The notes: generated by a model from the letters alone, not told the origin. Counted from the first letter of the stretch, positions 16,866 to 25,934 are shown. The stretch is 64,000 nucleotides of DNA from JAZGER01 sp036480335 (GCA_036480335.1 JAZGGH010000004.1:26664-90663); one strand, 5' to 3'. Translations and numbers: made by a program.

Positions 16866-17567
16866 TCAGTTCACCGGCAGCCGGGCACGCATTTCATCAC
16901 GGTCAAACCACCATTGATTATCCACCATGGTATTGACAATCAATCCCATTTTTTTCAGTAGTTCGGGGATATTATTTAATTCAAGCATTTCAATCCAGAC
17001 ATTCAGGGTTTCCTGATCTTCTATATTCCGATGCCGCTTGGCGACACGCGCGATCAATTGTGTTGTCAGAAACATTAGGCTAGTTCGTGCTTCGCCTTCG
17101 GTACGAATATCTGCAATGTAATGCGCCATCATGGCAGCCACTGCAGCACCATCCGAATCGTCTGGCGTTTCATCGATGACATAGTTCAGCAATGTCACAG
17201 TCGTTTGCGCTTTCACAGGATAAGTAATACCCAGCCAGATGCCATGAGCGAGAGCAACAATAGAATCTGATTGATCAGACTGGTAGAGTAAATCTACCGC
17301 TTCTACCGCATCCTGCCAATGTTCATAGTCGACAAACACAGAAAAAGCCTCTCGGGCATGTTGCCAGGAGGACTCATTTTGTTCCAGACCCAGCATGGGT
17401 TCAGCCACATCCAGCAATGCTCTTGCGCGCTCAATCGGATTGGCTTCAGCAGACATGCCGTTGAGCGTATCTCTGGCTGTCTTTAATGCCAGCTGAATCT
17501 CGGCAATAGAGTCTTTGGCATCAATCGTTTTGATACCACTTTGATCTGTTTCGGGAGATTTTGACAT
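16866..17567 (-). CDS. cytoplasmic helical protein of unknown function
   Basis: 233 aa from the ATG at 17567; a frame starting 33 bases earlier runs into the tRNA-Leu gene. The sequence is alpha-helical, with repeat-like helices (ERARALLDVAEPMLGLEQNE, HWQDAVEAVDLLYQSDQSD) that look like a degenerate TPR/SEL1 superhelix. No signal peptide or catalytic motif. The following gene is rnd. Family unknown to me. Confidence 0.6.
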   Translation of the reverse strand: MSKSPETDQSGIKTIDAKDSIAEIQLALKTARDTLNGMSAEANPIERARALLDVAEPMLGLEQNESSWQHAREAFSVFVDYEHWQDAVEAVDLLYQSDQSDSIVALAHGIWLGITYPVKAQTTVTLLNYVIDETPDDSDGAAVAAMMAHYIADIRTEGEARTSLMFLTTQLIARVAKRHRNIEDQETLNVWIEMLELNNIPELLKKMGLIVNTMVDNQWWFDRDEMRARLPVN

Positions 17568-17599
17568 GATGCGTTCTATATTATCAGGTAGCAGAAACA

Positions 17600-17686
17600 T
17601 GGTGCCCGGGGCCGGAATCGAACCGGCACGGTGTTTCCACCGAGGGATTTTAAGTCCCTTGCGTCTACCAATTTCGCCACCCGGGC
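17600..17686 (-). tRNA. leuZ: tRNA-Leu (anticodon TAA)
   Basis: A complete cloverleaf with acceptor GCCCGGG, D-arm GGCGAAATTGGTAGACGC, anticodon loop CTTAAAA (anticodon TAA), a long class II variable arm (CTCGGTGGAAACACCG), T-arm GGTTCGATTCC and an encoded CCA. It is the third member of the Gly-Cys-Leu array found after pgsA in many Gammaproteobacteria. Confidence 0.96.
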
Positions 17687-17711
17687 GTATTTATTGGGTC
17701 TGGACAAATAA

Positions 17712-17785
17712 TGGAGGCTGGGCCCGGAGTCGAACCGAGGTCCACGGATTTGCAATCCGCTGCATAGCCACTCTGCCACCCAGCC
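17712..17785 (-). tRNA. cysT: tRNA-Cys (anticodon GCA)
   Basis: 74 bases including encoded CCA. Acceptor GGCTGGG, D-arm AGAGTGGCTATGCA, anticodon loop TTGCAAA (GCA), T-arm GGTTCGACTCC. Middle gene of the Gly-Cys-Leu array; 25 bases separate it from tRNA-Leu. Confidence 0.97.
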
Positions 17786-17834
17786 TAAACAAAAAATCCG
17801 TAACCTCTTAAAAAGTCCGGAGAATTAAAAAATT

Positions 17835-17910
17835 TGGAGCGGGAAACGAGATTCGAACTCGCGACCCCAACCTTGGCAAGGTTGTGCTCTACCAGCTGAG
17901 CTATTCCCGC
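17835..17910 (-). tRNA. glyW: tRNA-Gly (anticodon GCC)
   Basis: 76 bases including encoded CCA. Acceptor GCGGGAA, D-arm AGCTCAGCTGGTAGAGC, anticodon loop TTGCCAA (GCC), T-arm GAGTTCGAATCTC. First gene of the array; pgsA ends 89 bases upstream in transcription order. Confidence 0.97.
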
Positions 17911-17999
17911 ATTAACTAAAGCGGCTATTCTAGCGATCAGCGCCAAGGTGTCAAGTTTGTTTCGCATAAAAACTGAATTTTTCTGATGATTTGTGCTTG

Positions 18000-18560
18000 T
18001 CATGAGTTTTCGCTCAATACTGGCCAGGCGGATTTGAGGTAAATTAGCATTGACCAGAGCGTTAAAGCTGCAGCAAAGTACAGCAACACTATGCCTATCT
18101 GGTGGGTCGGGAATAGCCCAATGTCTTCGCGGTATAACAGCAGCAGCAAGGCTATCATTTGCACTGTCGTTTTAATTTTACCAATCACAGATACTGCAAC
18201 TTGCGCCCGTTCACCGATTTCGGCCATCCATTCACGCAATGCGGAGATGGTTATTTCCCGACTGATAATAATGACGGCAGGCACCACAAACCAGATGGAT
18301 GGGTTTGTCTGCACCAACATCACCAGTGCCGCAGCGACCATTAGCTTGTCTGCAACTGGATCAAGGAACGCGCCAAAGGCTGATGTCTGTTTAAGGCGTC
18401 TGGCGAGATAGCCATCCAGCCAGTCAGTGATCGCCGCCAGGCCGAAAATCGCCGCACAAACACTATTTCGCCATTCAAAAGGCAGGTAAAATACCAGGAT
18501 AAATATCGGAATCAGCGCAATTCTCAGCAAGGTGAGAATTGTGGGTATGGTTAATCGCAT
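18000..18560 (-). CDS. pgsA: CDP-diacylglycerol-glycerol-3-phosphate 3-phosphatidyltransferase
   Basis: 186 aa inner-membrane enzyme with about four to six hydrophobic segments. The CDP-alcohol phosphotransferase signature D-G-x2-A-R-x8-G-x3-D-x3-D is complete: D46, D49, G50, A53, R54, G63, D67 and D71 in DWLDGYLARRLKQTSAFGAF and the LDPVADK that follows. It condenses CDP-diacylglycerol with glycerol-3-phosphate to make phosphatidylglycerol phosphate. Position between uvrC and the tRNA array is the standard gammaproteobacterial order. Confidence 0.95.
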   Translation of the reverse strand: MRLTIPTILTLLRIALIPIFILVFYLPFEWRNSVCAAIFGLAAITDWLDGYLARRLKQTSAFGAFLDPVADKLMVAAALVMLVQTNPSIWFVVPAVIIISREITISALREWMAEIGERAQVAVSVIGKIKTTVQMIALLLLLYREDIGLFPTHQIGIVLLYFAAALTLWSMLIYLKSAWPVLSENS

Positions 18561-18657
18561 TTAAATGTCCTAATAACTCAATCTGTTACTTACAGAGTAT
18601 GTCTATGCATAATATCCTAAATCATGTGCAGCCACATAGCATGCCTATTCTGAACCA

Positions 18658-20502
18658 TTATTCATGAAATACGTCATAAATCTGCTGTGCCAGCTGCTTG
18701 CTGATGCCCTTTACTCTTGCCAGGTCGTCAACCCCTGCGCTGGTTATTTCCTTGAGACCACCGAAGTATTTAAGCAGTTGCTGGCGACGTTTCTGGCCTA
18801 TCCCGGCAATCTGTTCCAGCGGAGAATGGTTGCGTACTTTAGCCCGCCTGGCACGATGCCCGGCAACCGCAAATCGATGCGATTCATCACGCACCTGTTG
18901 AATCAGATGTAAGGCTGGGGAATCCGCAGGCAGTTCAAACACCTGATTACGTGAGGGGATATGCAGTAGCTCAAGGCCGGGCCTCCTTTCCGGACCTTTG
19001 GCGACACCGACAATGAGCACCCCCTTGATTTGCAGTGACTCCAGCACCTTAACTGCCACGGAAACCTGACCTTTGCCACCATCAATGAGCAGAATTTCTG
19101 GCAATGGCGCGGCTTCTTTCTGTAAGCGAGTATAACGCCGTCGCAATGCCTGCTCCATTGCCGCATAATCATCGCCGGGTGTAATCCCTGAGATAGAAAA
19201 CTTCCGGTAGTCCTGTTTACGTGGGCCTTCATTGTCAAACACGACACAGGAGGCAACGGTGTTCTCACCCTGGGTATGACTGATATCAAAACCCTCCAGA
19301 CGTTTGGGTATTTCTTCAAGGCCCAATATCTCCTGCAACAGAACCAGCCGTTGCTGCATACCAAGGCGACTGTTTAAACGTGCCGCCAGGGCCTGTTCGG
19401 CATTATTGACACACATGGACAACCAACGAGCCCGCGTGCCTTTTAATCGGTGACTAATCGTGACACCTCGTTCAGCTCTGAGAGCCAAAACTTCCATCAA
19501 TAATGTCCGCTCGGCCAGTTCCAGGTTTACCAGTAACTCAGAAGGCACCTTGTTGTTCAAGTAAAACTGGCCGATGAATGCCGACAGGACTTCTTCTGCC
19601 GCTGCCGCTGCTGGTAGACGGGGGAAATACACGCGATTGCCCAAATTGTGTCCATTGCGAATAAAAAACACCTGCACACAGGCTACCCCGCCATTCACCA
19701 CAGCGGCAAGAATATCGACATCGCCACTTTCACCACTGATGTACTGACGCTGCTGTATTTTCTGCAAACTGGCAATCTGATCTCGATAGACAGTCGCTTC
19801 TTCGTAATGCTGTTTATCGGCCGCCTGCTCCATTCGCGTTGCCAGTGATTCTGCCAGGTGATTACTTTTCCCTTCCAGAAACATCACGGTGTCCTGCACA
19901 TCCTGTTGGTATTTTTTTGCCGAAATAAAGCCAACACAGGGCGCTCTACAGCGCTCTATCTGGTATTGCAGGCAGGGACGACTACGATTGCGAAAATAGC
20001 TATCTTCACACTGGCGCACACGAAATATCTGCTGCAGCAGATTCAGGCTCTCGCGCACAGCGCCCACATTCGGATAAGGCCCGAAATACCGCCCTGGCTT
20101 TTTACGCGCGCCGCGATGCACGGCCAGTTGCGGATATTCGTCCTTGTCGCTCAGGTAGATATAGGGATAACTCTTATCATCACGCAATAGAATATTGTAG
20201 CGAGGCATATGCGCTTTGATTAGATTGCTTTCCAATAACAGGGCTTCGGCTTCTGTGTTGGTTACCGTCACTTCCATACTGACCATCTGTTTCATCAAGG
20301 TCACGGTTTTGGGTGGCAGGCCGCTGCTGCGAAAATAACTCAGTACCCGCTTTTTGAGGTTGCGCGCTTTGCCGACATAAAGAATCTTGCCGTCACTGTC
20401 CAGCATACGATAGACGCCTGGGTGTGTCGGTAAAGTCTTCTGAAAGGATGCAACATCAAAATCCGTCTGTTTTTCCGCCTTTGAATTCAGCTCCTCTGTC
20501 AT
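18658..20502 (-). CDS. uvrC: excinuclease ABC subunit C
   Basis: 614 aa, normal length. A GIY-YIG nuclease (THPGVYRMLDSDGKILYVGK, residues about 25-45) makes the 3' incision; a UVR motif lies near residue 215; the RNase H-like half holds EGFDISHTQG and LLIDGGKGQ for the 5' incision; paired helix-hairpin-helix motifs (LEQIAGIGQKRRQQLLKYFG, VKGISKQLAQQIY) end it. It acts with UvrAB in nucleotide excision repair. The family 5 glycosylase gene lies 15 bases upstream, so two DNA-repair genes share a strand and probably a transcript. Confidence 0.97.
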   Translation of the reverse strand: MTEELNSKAEKQTDFDVASFQKTLPTHPGVYRMLDSDGKILYVGKARNLKKRVLSYFRSSGLPPKTVTLMKQMVSMEVTVTNTEAEALLLESNLIKAHMPRYNILLRDDKSYPYIYLSDKDEYPQLAVHRGARKKPGRYFGPYPNVGAVRESLNLLQQIFRVRQCEDSYFRNRSRPCLQYQIERCRAPCVGFISAKKYQQDVQDTVMFLEGKSNHLAESLATRMEQAADKQHYEEATVYRDQIASLQKIQQRQYISGESGDVDILAAVVNGGVACVQVFFIRNGHNLGNRVYFPRLPAAAAAEEVLSAFIGQFYLNNKVPSELLVNLELAERTLLMEVLALRAERGVTISHRLKGTRARWLSMCVNNAEQALAARLNSRLGMQQRLVLLQEILGLEEIPKRLEGFDISHTQGENTVASCVVFDNEGPRKQDYRKFSISGITPGDDYAAMEQALRRRYTRLQKEAAPLPEILLIDGGKGQVSVAVKVLESLQIKGVLIVGVAKGPERRPGLELLHIPSRNQVFELPADSPALHLIQQVRDESHRFAVAGHRARRAKVRNHSPLEQIAGIGQKRRQQLLKYFGGLKEITSAGVDDLARVKGISKQLAQQIYDVFHE

Positions 20503-20517
20503 TCGTTCTGCCTCAAA

Positions 20518-21165
20518 TTACGCTGGCATTTCAGAGAGCGCTTGCCGGATATCCTCAAACACCTGTGCAAACATGTCTGTGGTCAGGCGACGAGTCTGGG
20601 TGTTATAACGACTGCAATGATAAGAATCAAACAGCTCAAACCTGCCCAGTTGGTGGCGAGCAGCATGCGCAAATGTATAGGCTGACAGGCGCTTGTCCAT
20701 TGCTCTTAACACGGCATCATGTGCAATTTTTCCCAGTGCCAGTACAATCGAATTATCCGGCAAACTGTTAAGCTCAGCCAGCAGGAAAGTATTGCAGGTT
20801 TTGATTTCTGCGGTGGTGGGTTTGTTCTGCGGCGGCAGACATTTGACGGCATTGGTAATCCGGCAGTTCGTCAAAGTCAGTCCATCGTCTGCAGAAAGCG
20901 CCTCCGCCTGGTTACTGAATCCATACTGATACAGAGTTTGATAGAGGAGTATGCCCGCATGATCGCCCGTGAATGGGCGTCCACTGGCATTTGCGCCATG
21001 TATGCCTGGTGCCAGCCCGACAATGAGAAAATGCGCCGAGCTGTCACCAAAGGGGGCCACCGGTCTGGCGTGATAATCTGGATATTCTTCCCCGACTTTA
21101 TCGAGAAAATCGCTTAGACGGGGGCATTCCCGACAATTCTGGTCAAACAGTTTCCTCGACTTCAT
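20518..21165 (-). CDS. uracil-DNA glycosylase, family 5 (UDGb-type), Fe-S
   Basis: 215 aa from the ATG at 21165, which follows GGGAG; a TTG 9 bases upstream is an alternative. Motif 1 GLAPGIHGANASGRPFTGDHAG is that of family 5 glycosylases, which lack the usual polar catalytic residue in this motif. Four Fe-S cysteines are placed as expected: C-x2-C near the N-terminus (NCRECPR) and C-x14-C (KCLPPQ to KTC). The motif 2 His is in SYHCSRYNTQT, where the usual Pro after His is Cys. It removes uracil and some deaminated bases. The start overlaps the preceding gene by 23 bases. Confidence 0.88.
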   Translation of the reverse strand: MKSRKLFDQNCRECPRLSDFLDKVGEEYPDYHARPVAPFGDSSAHFLIVGLAPGIHGANASGRPFTGDHAGILLYQTLYQYGFSNQAEALSADDGLTLTNCRITNAVKCLPPQNKPTTAEIKTCNTFLLAELNSLPDNSIVLALGKIAHDAVLRAMDKRLSAYTFAHAARHQLGRFELFDSYHCSRYNTQTRRLTTDMFAQVFEDIRQALSEMPA

Positions 21166-22594
21166 GCAATACAAACTCCCTGGTCTCTCGTGTTTTCAGA
21201 TCAAGGCATACTATTTGATGCGCATTGGTGTTGGCAATGTATAAAATATCATCATGCAGGGATAATCCAGCTGGATTATCCAGTTCATAGTCGACTGGAT
21301 AGCGACTAACCTGCAAGGTGGTGATATCCAGCCGCTTAATGCGTGAATTGTAGGTGTCTGCAACCCAGATCGCATTGCGACCCGGATCCGCTGCGACTGC
21401 CATAGGGTGCTGGAACCTGACCTTGCCACCAATACCCTCTCGATCACCATAAACAAACAGTCCACCACCGGCCAGTGTATTCACACACATACTTTCAGGA
21501 TCCAGCAGCCGAATGGATGAGGTGTCAGCATCTGCAACATAGAGCTTGTTATACATCAAAGCCAGCCCGACGGGTTTCGCAAAACACGCCTCCTTTGCTT
21601 CACCGTCAAAAATATCTTCACGTCCGGTGCCTGCGATACGAGTGATTCCATCACTTTTAACATTCATTGACCAGATCTGGTGTTGCCCTGCCATGGCAAT
21701 ATAAAGCGTATTTTCATAGTGGCATATATCCCAGGGCGAATTTAACAACGATTTATCCGAGTGGGTATATTGATCAGCAATATACCTGCCCTGCTTACCA
21801 TTGCCCGCAACAGTCAATACCTCTCCGGTAGACAGATGAATCCGACGTATCGCATGGTTGCCGGTATCTGAAACAAAGAGGAATTCGCCTAGCTGCGTCA
21901 TACCTTGCGGATAATGAAAGCAGGCTTGCTGTTCTCTACCGTTGACAAGAGCAGGGACGCCACTGCCAAAGATACGTTTGATTTCACCCGAATGATAGGC
22001 CTCAATAATTCGATGATGACCACTATCTGCGATATACACATATTCCCTGGTGACATAAACTTTACCCGGGAAACGCAAAGCCACATCGAATAACTCCGTC
22101 TCGTTTTTCGCCTCAAGAACGGGCAAACGATTTCTGTCCATGTCTGTGACAGCCACATGGTTGCGGATAATCTCTTCAAGTTGTTGCTGCCGACCTTCGC
22201 CGCGCAGCAAACCGATCACCTTACCTTGTGGATCCAGCGCAAGTATTGAGGGCCAGGCTCTGATAGAACAGGCTCGCCAGAGTGCAAAGTCAGGGTCATT
22301 CGCAACAGGGTCAGTGATTTTCAGATAGTCAATGGCGGACTCCAGCTCAGACAATTCGCCTTCGGTTTTGAATTTAGGCGAATGAATCCAGATAATAGAT
22401 AACTGGCCCATAAACATTTTCTGCAGTTGCTTGATTTCGGCAATCAGATGTAGGCAATTAACACTGCTGTAACGCCAGAAAACCAGCAGACTGACGTTGC
22501 CCTTCAGATCATCTATTGTGATCGGCCTGGATGTATTCAACCAGGTTAATGATGTCGGAAATTCTGACACTCGCAAATCTGGCGTACCAGCCAT
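21143..22594 (-). CDS. thioredoxin-fold plus NHL-repeat protein (NHLRC2-like)
   Basis: 483 aa. Residues 1-150 form a TlpA/thioredoxin-like domain (SLLVFWRYSSVNCLHLI, then CSIRAWPSILALDPQGKVIG with the cis-Pro). Residues 170-480 form a six-bladed NHL beta-propeller with repeated segments such as VYIADSGHHRI, LFVSDTGNHAIRRI, LYVADADTSSIRLL and IWVADTYNSRIKRL. This is the domain order of NHLRC2. The usual paired cysteines are replaced by S-S-V-N-C47, so redox exchange is unlikely as drawn. No signal peptide is visible; the protein appears cytoplasmic. Confidence 0.85.
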   Translation of the reverse strand: MAGTPDLRVSEFPTSLTWLNTSRPITIDDLKGNVSLLVFWRYSSVNCLHLIAEIKQLQKMFMGQLSIIWIHSPKFKTEGELSELESAIDYLKITDPVANDPDFALWRACSIRAWPSILALDPQGKVIGLLRGEGRQQQLEEIIRNHVAVTDMDRNRLPVLEAKNETELFDVALRFPGKVYVTREYVYIADSGHHRIIEAYHSGEIKRIFGSGVPALVNGREQQACFHYPQGMTQLGEFLFVSDTGNHAIRRIHLSTGEVLTVAGNGKQGRYIADQYTHSDKSLLNSPWDICHYENTLYIAMAGQHQIWSMNVKSDGITRIAGTGREDIFDGEAKEACFAKPVGLALMYNKLYVADADTSSIRLLDPESMCVNTLAGGGLFVYGDREGIGGKVRFQHPMAVAADPGRNAIWVADTYNSRIKRLDITTLQVSRYPVDYELDNPAGLSLHDDILYIANTNAHQIVCLDLKTRETREFVLHEVEETV

Positions 22595-22761
22595 TTTATA
22601 TCCTCAGGTTTGTTCGTACTGGTAACAGGTATCGATCAGTTAAGGCTAATAACCGGTTTGTCTCACTAGATTGTGAGCCATTTCACGGCTAAATTGTGAC
22701 CCTGATAGAGAAATGTAACTGATGATTGGTTATCTGGGACGACCAGAAACCAGAAAAGAAA

Positions 22762-22851
22762 TGGTGGAGAGGGTGGGATTTGAACCCACGGAGGGCGTTA
22801 ACCCTCGCTGGTTTTCAAGACCAGTGCTTTCAACCGCTCAGCCACCTCTCC
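22762..22851 (-). tRNA. serT: tRNA-Ser (anticodon TGA)
   Basis: 90 bases including encoded CCA. Acceptor GGAGAGG, D-arm GGCTGAGCGGTTGAAAGC, anticodon loop CTTGAAA (TGA), long class II variable arm (CGAGGGTTAACGCCCTCC), T-arm GGGTTCAAATCCC. Stands alone between the NHLRC2-like gene and the Bax-inhibitor-type gene. Confidence 0.96.
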
Positions 22852-23021
22852 AGTAAGCTGTAACAGGCGCGTAAGAATATACTAAAATATCACTTAAATG
22901 AACCTTTTATTGCGTATTACATGGAATTTTTAGAAACCCGGCCTGTCAAACTTTTCGTCAACAATAGTGCTATACATGCTAGACTTGTTTAATTGAATAT
23001 AGATATGGAGCTACTGCTTAT

Positions 23022-23699
23022 ATGAATCGAATGACAGATACTACCGTAACCCGCAGACAACCTTCTGTTTTATCAACCAATAAGGTTCTGCGTAACACCT
23101 ACATGCTGCTGTCGATGACATTGCTGTTCAGCGCTGCTATGGCTGGCCTGGCGATGATGTTCCATGTTCCCCGTGGTACCGCTATGATAGCCTCCTTTGC
23201 TGCTATCGGCCTGGTCTGGTTTGCCCTGCCCCGTACTGCAAATTCCTCTGCAGGCATTCTGGTTGTTTTTGGGATTGCTGGCTTGCTTGGCTTCAGCATA
23301 GGCCCAATGGTAGGTTCCTATCTTTCTTTCCCTGACGGCCCGCGTGTTGTAGGAACTGCTCTAGGTGGAACTGGCCTGATATTCCTGGGCATGTCCGGAT
23401 ATGCCCTTACCTCAAAACGTGATTTCAGTTTTATGGGGGGTATGTTGTTCACGGGTTTGATTATTGCCCTGATTGGCAGTATTGCCAGTATTTTCTTCCA
23501 TATACCTGCATTTTCACTGGCCATTTCAGGCATGATCGCACTAGTGATGAGTGGTATGATTTTGTTTGATACAAGCCGCATCATCAACGGTGGTGAAACA
23601 AATTATATCCATGCCACTGTTTCTCTCTATTTGAATATTTATAATCTTTTTTCTGCACTGATGCATATTCTGATGTCATTTGCTGGCGGCGACGATTAA
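23022..23699 (+). CDS. Bax inhibitor-1/YccA family membrane protein
   Basis: 225 aa with seven hydrophobic segments and the family pattern: an N-terminal LRNTYMLLSMTLLFSAAMA, GGTGLIFLGMSGYALTSKRDF in the middle, and a C-terminal DTSRIINGGETNYIHATVSL followed by YLNIYNLFSALM. That segment contains the pair of acidic residues that forms the pH sensor in BsYetJ-type calcium leak channels. E. coli YccA modulates FtsH; an ftsH gene is present elsewhere in this window. Inner membrane. Start has GGAGCT ahead of ATG. Confidence 0.9.
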   Translation: MNRMTDTTVTRRQPSVLSTNKVLRNTYMLLSMTLLFSAAMAGLAMMFHVPRGTAMIASFAAIGLVWFALPRTANSSAGILVVFGIAGLLGFSIGPMVGSYLSFPDGPRVVGTALGGTGLIFLGMSGYALTSKRDFSFMGGMLFTGLIIALIGSIASIFFHIPAFSLAISGMIALVMSGMILFDTSRIINGGETNYIHATVSLYLNIYNLFSALMHILMSFAGGDD

Positions 23700-23756
23700 T
23701 ACCTGTGAATAGCTGCCAAAATGGCAGCTATTCACACACCTTCCTTGAGTTAAATT

Positions 23757-23948
23757 ATGGAACTACCTCTCTGGATGAAAATCTCAATGGCCCTGGTTCT
23801 GGGCTTTATGGTTTTCAGACTTTGGCCTGCTGCCATGCATCAGATGAAACATGGCCCAAAGGGTTCTTCTCAGGACTGGCAGGCAGCACTGCTACCCCTG
23901 CTCATGGTTATCGGCTTTGTGGTACTGCTGGTTCTCATGGTCAGGTAA
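23757..23948 (+). CDS. small two-helix membrane protein
   Basis: 63 aa, nearly all in two hydrophobic segments (about 5-22 and 42-62) joined by a basic loop with HQMKHGPKGSSQDW. It follows the Bax-inhibitor-type gene by 57 bases on the same strand and may be part of its transcript. Family unknown to me; an overlapping longer frame in another register looks non-coding. Confidence 0.6.
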   Translation: MELPLWMKISMALVLGFMVFRLWPAAMHQMKHGPKGSSQDWQAALLPLLMVIGFVVLLVLMVR

Positions 23949-23965
23949 TGAAAAAAAGAGCTGAA

Positions 23966-23993
23966 ATAAAAACAGGCCATTGATAATGGCCTG
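23966..23993 (-). terminator. intrinsic terminator of galU
   Basis: CAGGCCATT and AATGGCCTG form a perfect 9-bp stem around a 3-base loop (23973-23993), followed on the minus strand by TTTTTATTT. It lies 56 bases past the galU stop. Confidence 0.8.
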
Positions 23994-24049
23994 ATAATAT
24001 ACTCTGCGGTTCTTTGTGCTTCAGTACCCGCAGAGGAGCAAACGCTTTA

Positions 24050-24967
24050 TTAAACCGTTAATGACTCAACAACACGACGCTTATCAACCAGATAATTTTC
24101 CAGATAATCAGCAAAATCACTGCCCAACTGTTCATGCCGTAAAGCATACTCTACAGTGGCTTTAAGATACCCGAGTTTACTGCCACAATCGTAGCGAATG
24201 CCATCAAACTCATACCCCAGCACCTGTTCTTCATTCAACAATGCGGCAATAGCATCAGTCAGCTGAATTTCATTACCGGCACCGCGTGGCGTTTTTTCCA
24301 GTAATTCAAAAATTCTGGGAGTGAGAATGTACCGACCAACAACTGCAAGGTTTGAAGGTGCATCTTCTGGCGAGGGCTTTTCTATAATTCCATTCACAGT
24401 AAATAGCTGCTTTTTGATCTTTTCCGGCTTGATCACACCGTAGTTGCTAGTCTCACTCATGGGGACTTCTTCTACACCCAGCACACTGCAGCGATTATAA
24501 TCAAACTGATTAACCATTTGCGACATACAGGAAACGCGTCCACCATAGATCAGGTCATCTGCCAGAATAACTGCAAACGGATTGTTTCCAACAATGGGTT
24601 TTGCGCATAAAACTGCATGCCCTAAACCTAGTGCTTCCGGCTGCCTGACAAAAACACAACTAACCCCTTTTGGAACAACATTTCTAGTTATCTCCAGAAG
24701 TTCAATTTTCTGTTTTTTCTCAAGCTCGGATTCAAGCTCATAATTCTTGTCAAAATGATCTTCAATAGCACGTTTACTGCTGCTCGTCACAAAGACCAGC
24801 TCATTGATTCCAGCAGCCACTGCCTCTTCTACGGCATACTGTATCAATGGTTTATCCACCACTGGCAACATTTCTTTAGCAACTGCCTTGGTTGCTGGTA
24901 GAAATCGGGTTCCCAGACCTGCTACCGGAAATACGGCTTTTTTTACCTTCAATTGAGAAGTATTCAT
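24050..24967 (-). CDS. galU: UTP-glucose-1-phosphate uridylyltransferase
   Basis: 305 aa, usual length. The nucleotidyltransferase signature is near the N-terminus (AVFPVAGLGTRFLPATKAVAKEM as two overlapping blocks), with VILADDLIYGG for metal/UTP binding, GIIEKPSPEDAPS and GAGNEIQLTDAI further on. It makes UDP-glucose from UTP and glucose-1-phosphate for LPS core, exopolysaccharide and related sugars. It is monocistronic here, flanked by a terminator and a 322-base gap. Confidence 0.96.
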   Translation of the reverse strand: MNTSQLKVKKAVFPVAGLGTRFLPATKAVAKEMLPVVDKPLIQYAVEEAVAAGINELVFVTSSSKRAIEDHFDKNYELESELEKKQKIELLEITRNVVPKGVSCVFVRQPEALGLGHAVLCAKPIVGNNPFAVILADDLIYGGRVSCMSQMVNQFDYNRCSVLGVEEVPMSETSNYGVIKPEKIKKQLFTVNGIIEKPSPEDAPSNLAVVGRYILTPRIFELLEKTPRGAGNEIQLTDAIAALLNEEQVLGYEFDGIRYDCGSKLGYLKATVEYALRHEQLGSDFADYLENYLVDKRRVVESLTV

Positions 24968-25289
24968 TTTTTACCCACCTTAATCTCCAAAATATAATTA
25001 GCTGTTAGCTTTATCAGCCACTTAATCAGCGACAAAATAGACCTGTTTTTTAGCTATTTATTGAGTATATGGACTATTTTGTGATGGCCATCACAGATAT
25101 TAACTACAATCAAAAGATAATCGAGAATATCTGGTAAAGATATAACGGCTTTCCGGAGGGGAATCTTGATTCTTATGGGGGATTACTACAAACTAAATGC
25201 TTACAAAATTAGTTAGATTAATCTAATAAGCCACTGTTATTATTATAATGATCCTCCCTGAAGAGAGGGAGGATAAAGCTACAAGGTTA
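24968..25289. other. intergenic region between galU and the MlaC-like gene
   Basis: 322 AT-rich bases. They must contain the galU promoter near the left end and hold the hairpin at 25251-25274 at the right end. No open frame of note, tRNA or repeat was seen. Confidence 0.5.
25251..25274 (-). terminator. hairpin ending the MlaC-like gene transcript
   Basis: ATCCTCCCT and AGGGAGGAT make a perfect 9-bp stem with a 6-base loop, 16 bases past the stop at 25290. The following minus strand bases (CATTATAATAATAAC) are AT-rich without a pure T-run, so termination strength is uncertain. Confidence 0.6.
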
Positions 25290-25934
25290 TTAATAAAGAA
25301 AGGCTTTGGGTCCATATTGTGCGTATCTTTGTTGGTAATAATTTCTGTAATATAGCAGCGCACTCATTCCATTGATCGCTATATCATAAACACGCCAGCC
25401 AAATTGACCTGTATGATGAAACTTAAAAGTCATTCGTATCGGAGATTGGTTCGGATGCATAATTCTGACAGCGCTAATAACATCAAAAGATCCTGTCCGT
25501 TTTGGACGAAAATAATTCAGGCGTAATTTTTGGTTACTAAAAACCCCCATTTGACGGCTTATGGCTGTGAACATTTTTTCTCTGAGACGCCCCTGGAAAG
25601 CAACACGTTGCTGAATCGTTAACTGCATGTATGCAGGACCAGCAATCCAGTTAGCCATTTTATCAAGATCAAATTGCTGCACAACCTTATCCTGTAAAAA
25701 CCTGAATATCGTTGCCGAATCTTTATCTTTTCCCTGTTGCATAAAAGAACGGATTGACTCCATACCGTCCTTAACAATATTACCAGGCTCATCAAAATCA
25801 ATTTGAGGCTGATTAATACCACCAATTCCTTGTTGTGAAGGAATACCAGCAGGAGTTGCAAGTTTTGCTTCGACGCCAGTAGCCACCAGCATCAGATTAC
25901 AGATTATGGGTAGAACTGTGATTCCTTTTAACAT
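25290..25934 (-). CDS. MlaC/Ttg2D-like periplasmic phospholipid-binding protein
   Basis: 214 aa from the ATG at 25934, preceded by AGGAGGA; the ATG 18 bases earlier abuts the upstream stop and has no binding site. A signal peptide (LKGITVLPIICNLMLVATGVEA) is followed by the MlaC fold: FDLDKMANWIAGPAYMQLT, QRVAFQGRLREKM and a late GWRVYDIAINGMSALLYYR, a segment that closely matches the family's VYDVxxxGVSL motif. MlaC ferries phospholipids across the periplasm. Here it is not next to mlaFEDB but directly after a dynamin-like gene, suggesting a dedicated lipid-transfer partner. Confidence 0.85.
   Translation of the reverse strand: MLKGITVLPIICNLMLVATGVEAKLATPAGIPSQQGIGGINQPQIDFDEPGNIVKDGMESIRSFMQQGKDKDSATIFRFLQDKVVQQFDLDKMANWIAGPAYMQLTIQQRVAFQGRLREKMFTAISRQMGVFSNQKLRLNYFRPKRTGSFDVISAVRIMHPNQSPIRMTFKFHHTGQFGWRVYDIAINGMSALLYYRNYYQQRYAQYGPKAFLY

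Noticed and set aside
17600..17910. tRNA array as an integration site of a mobile element
   Set aside because: All three tRNAs are complete with CCA and sit in the ancestral order after pgsA. There is no integrase gene, no partial tRNA duplicate and no change in neighbouring genes.
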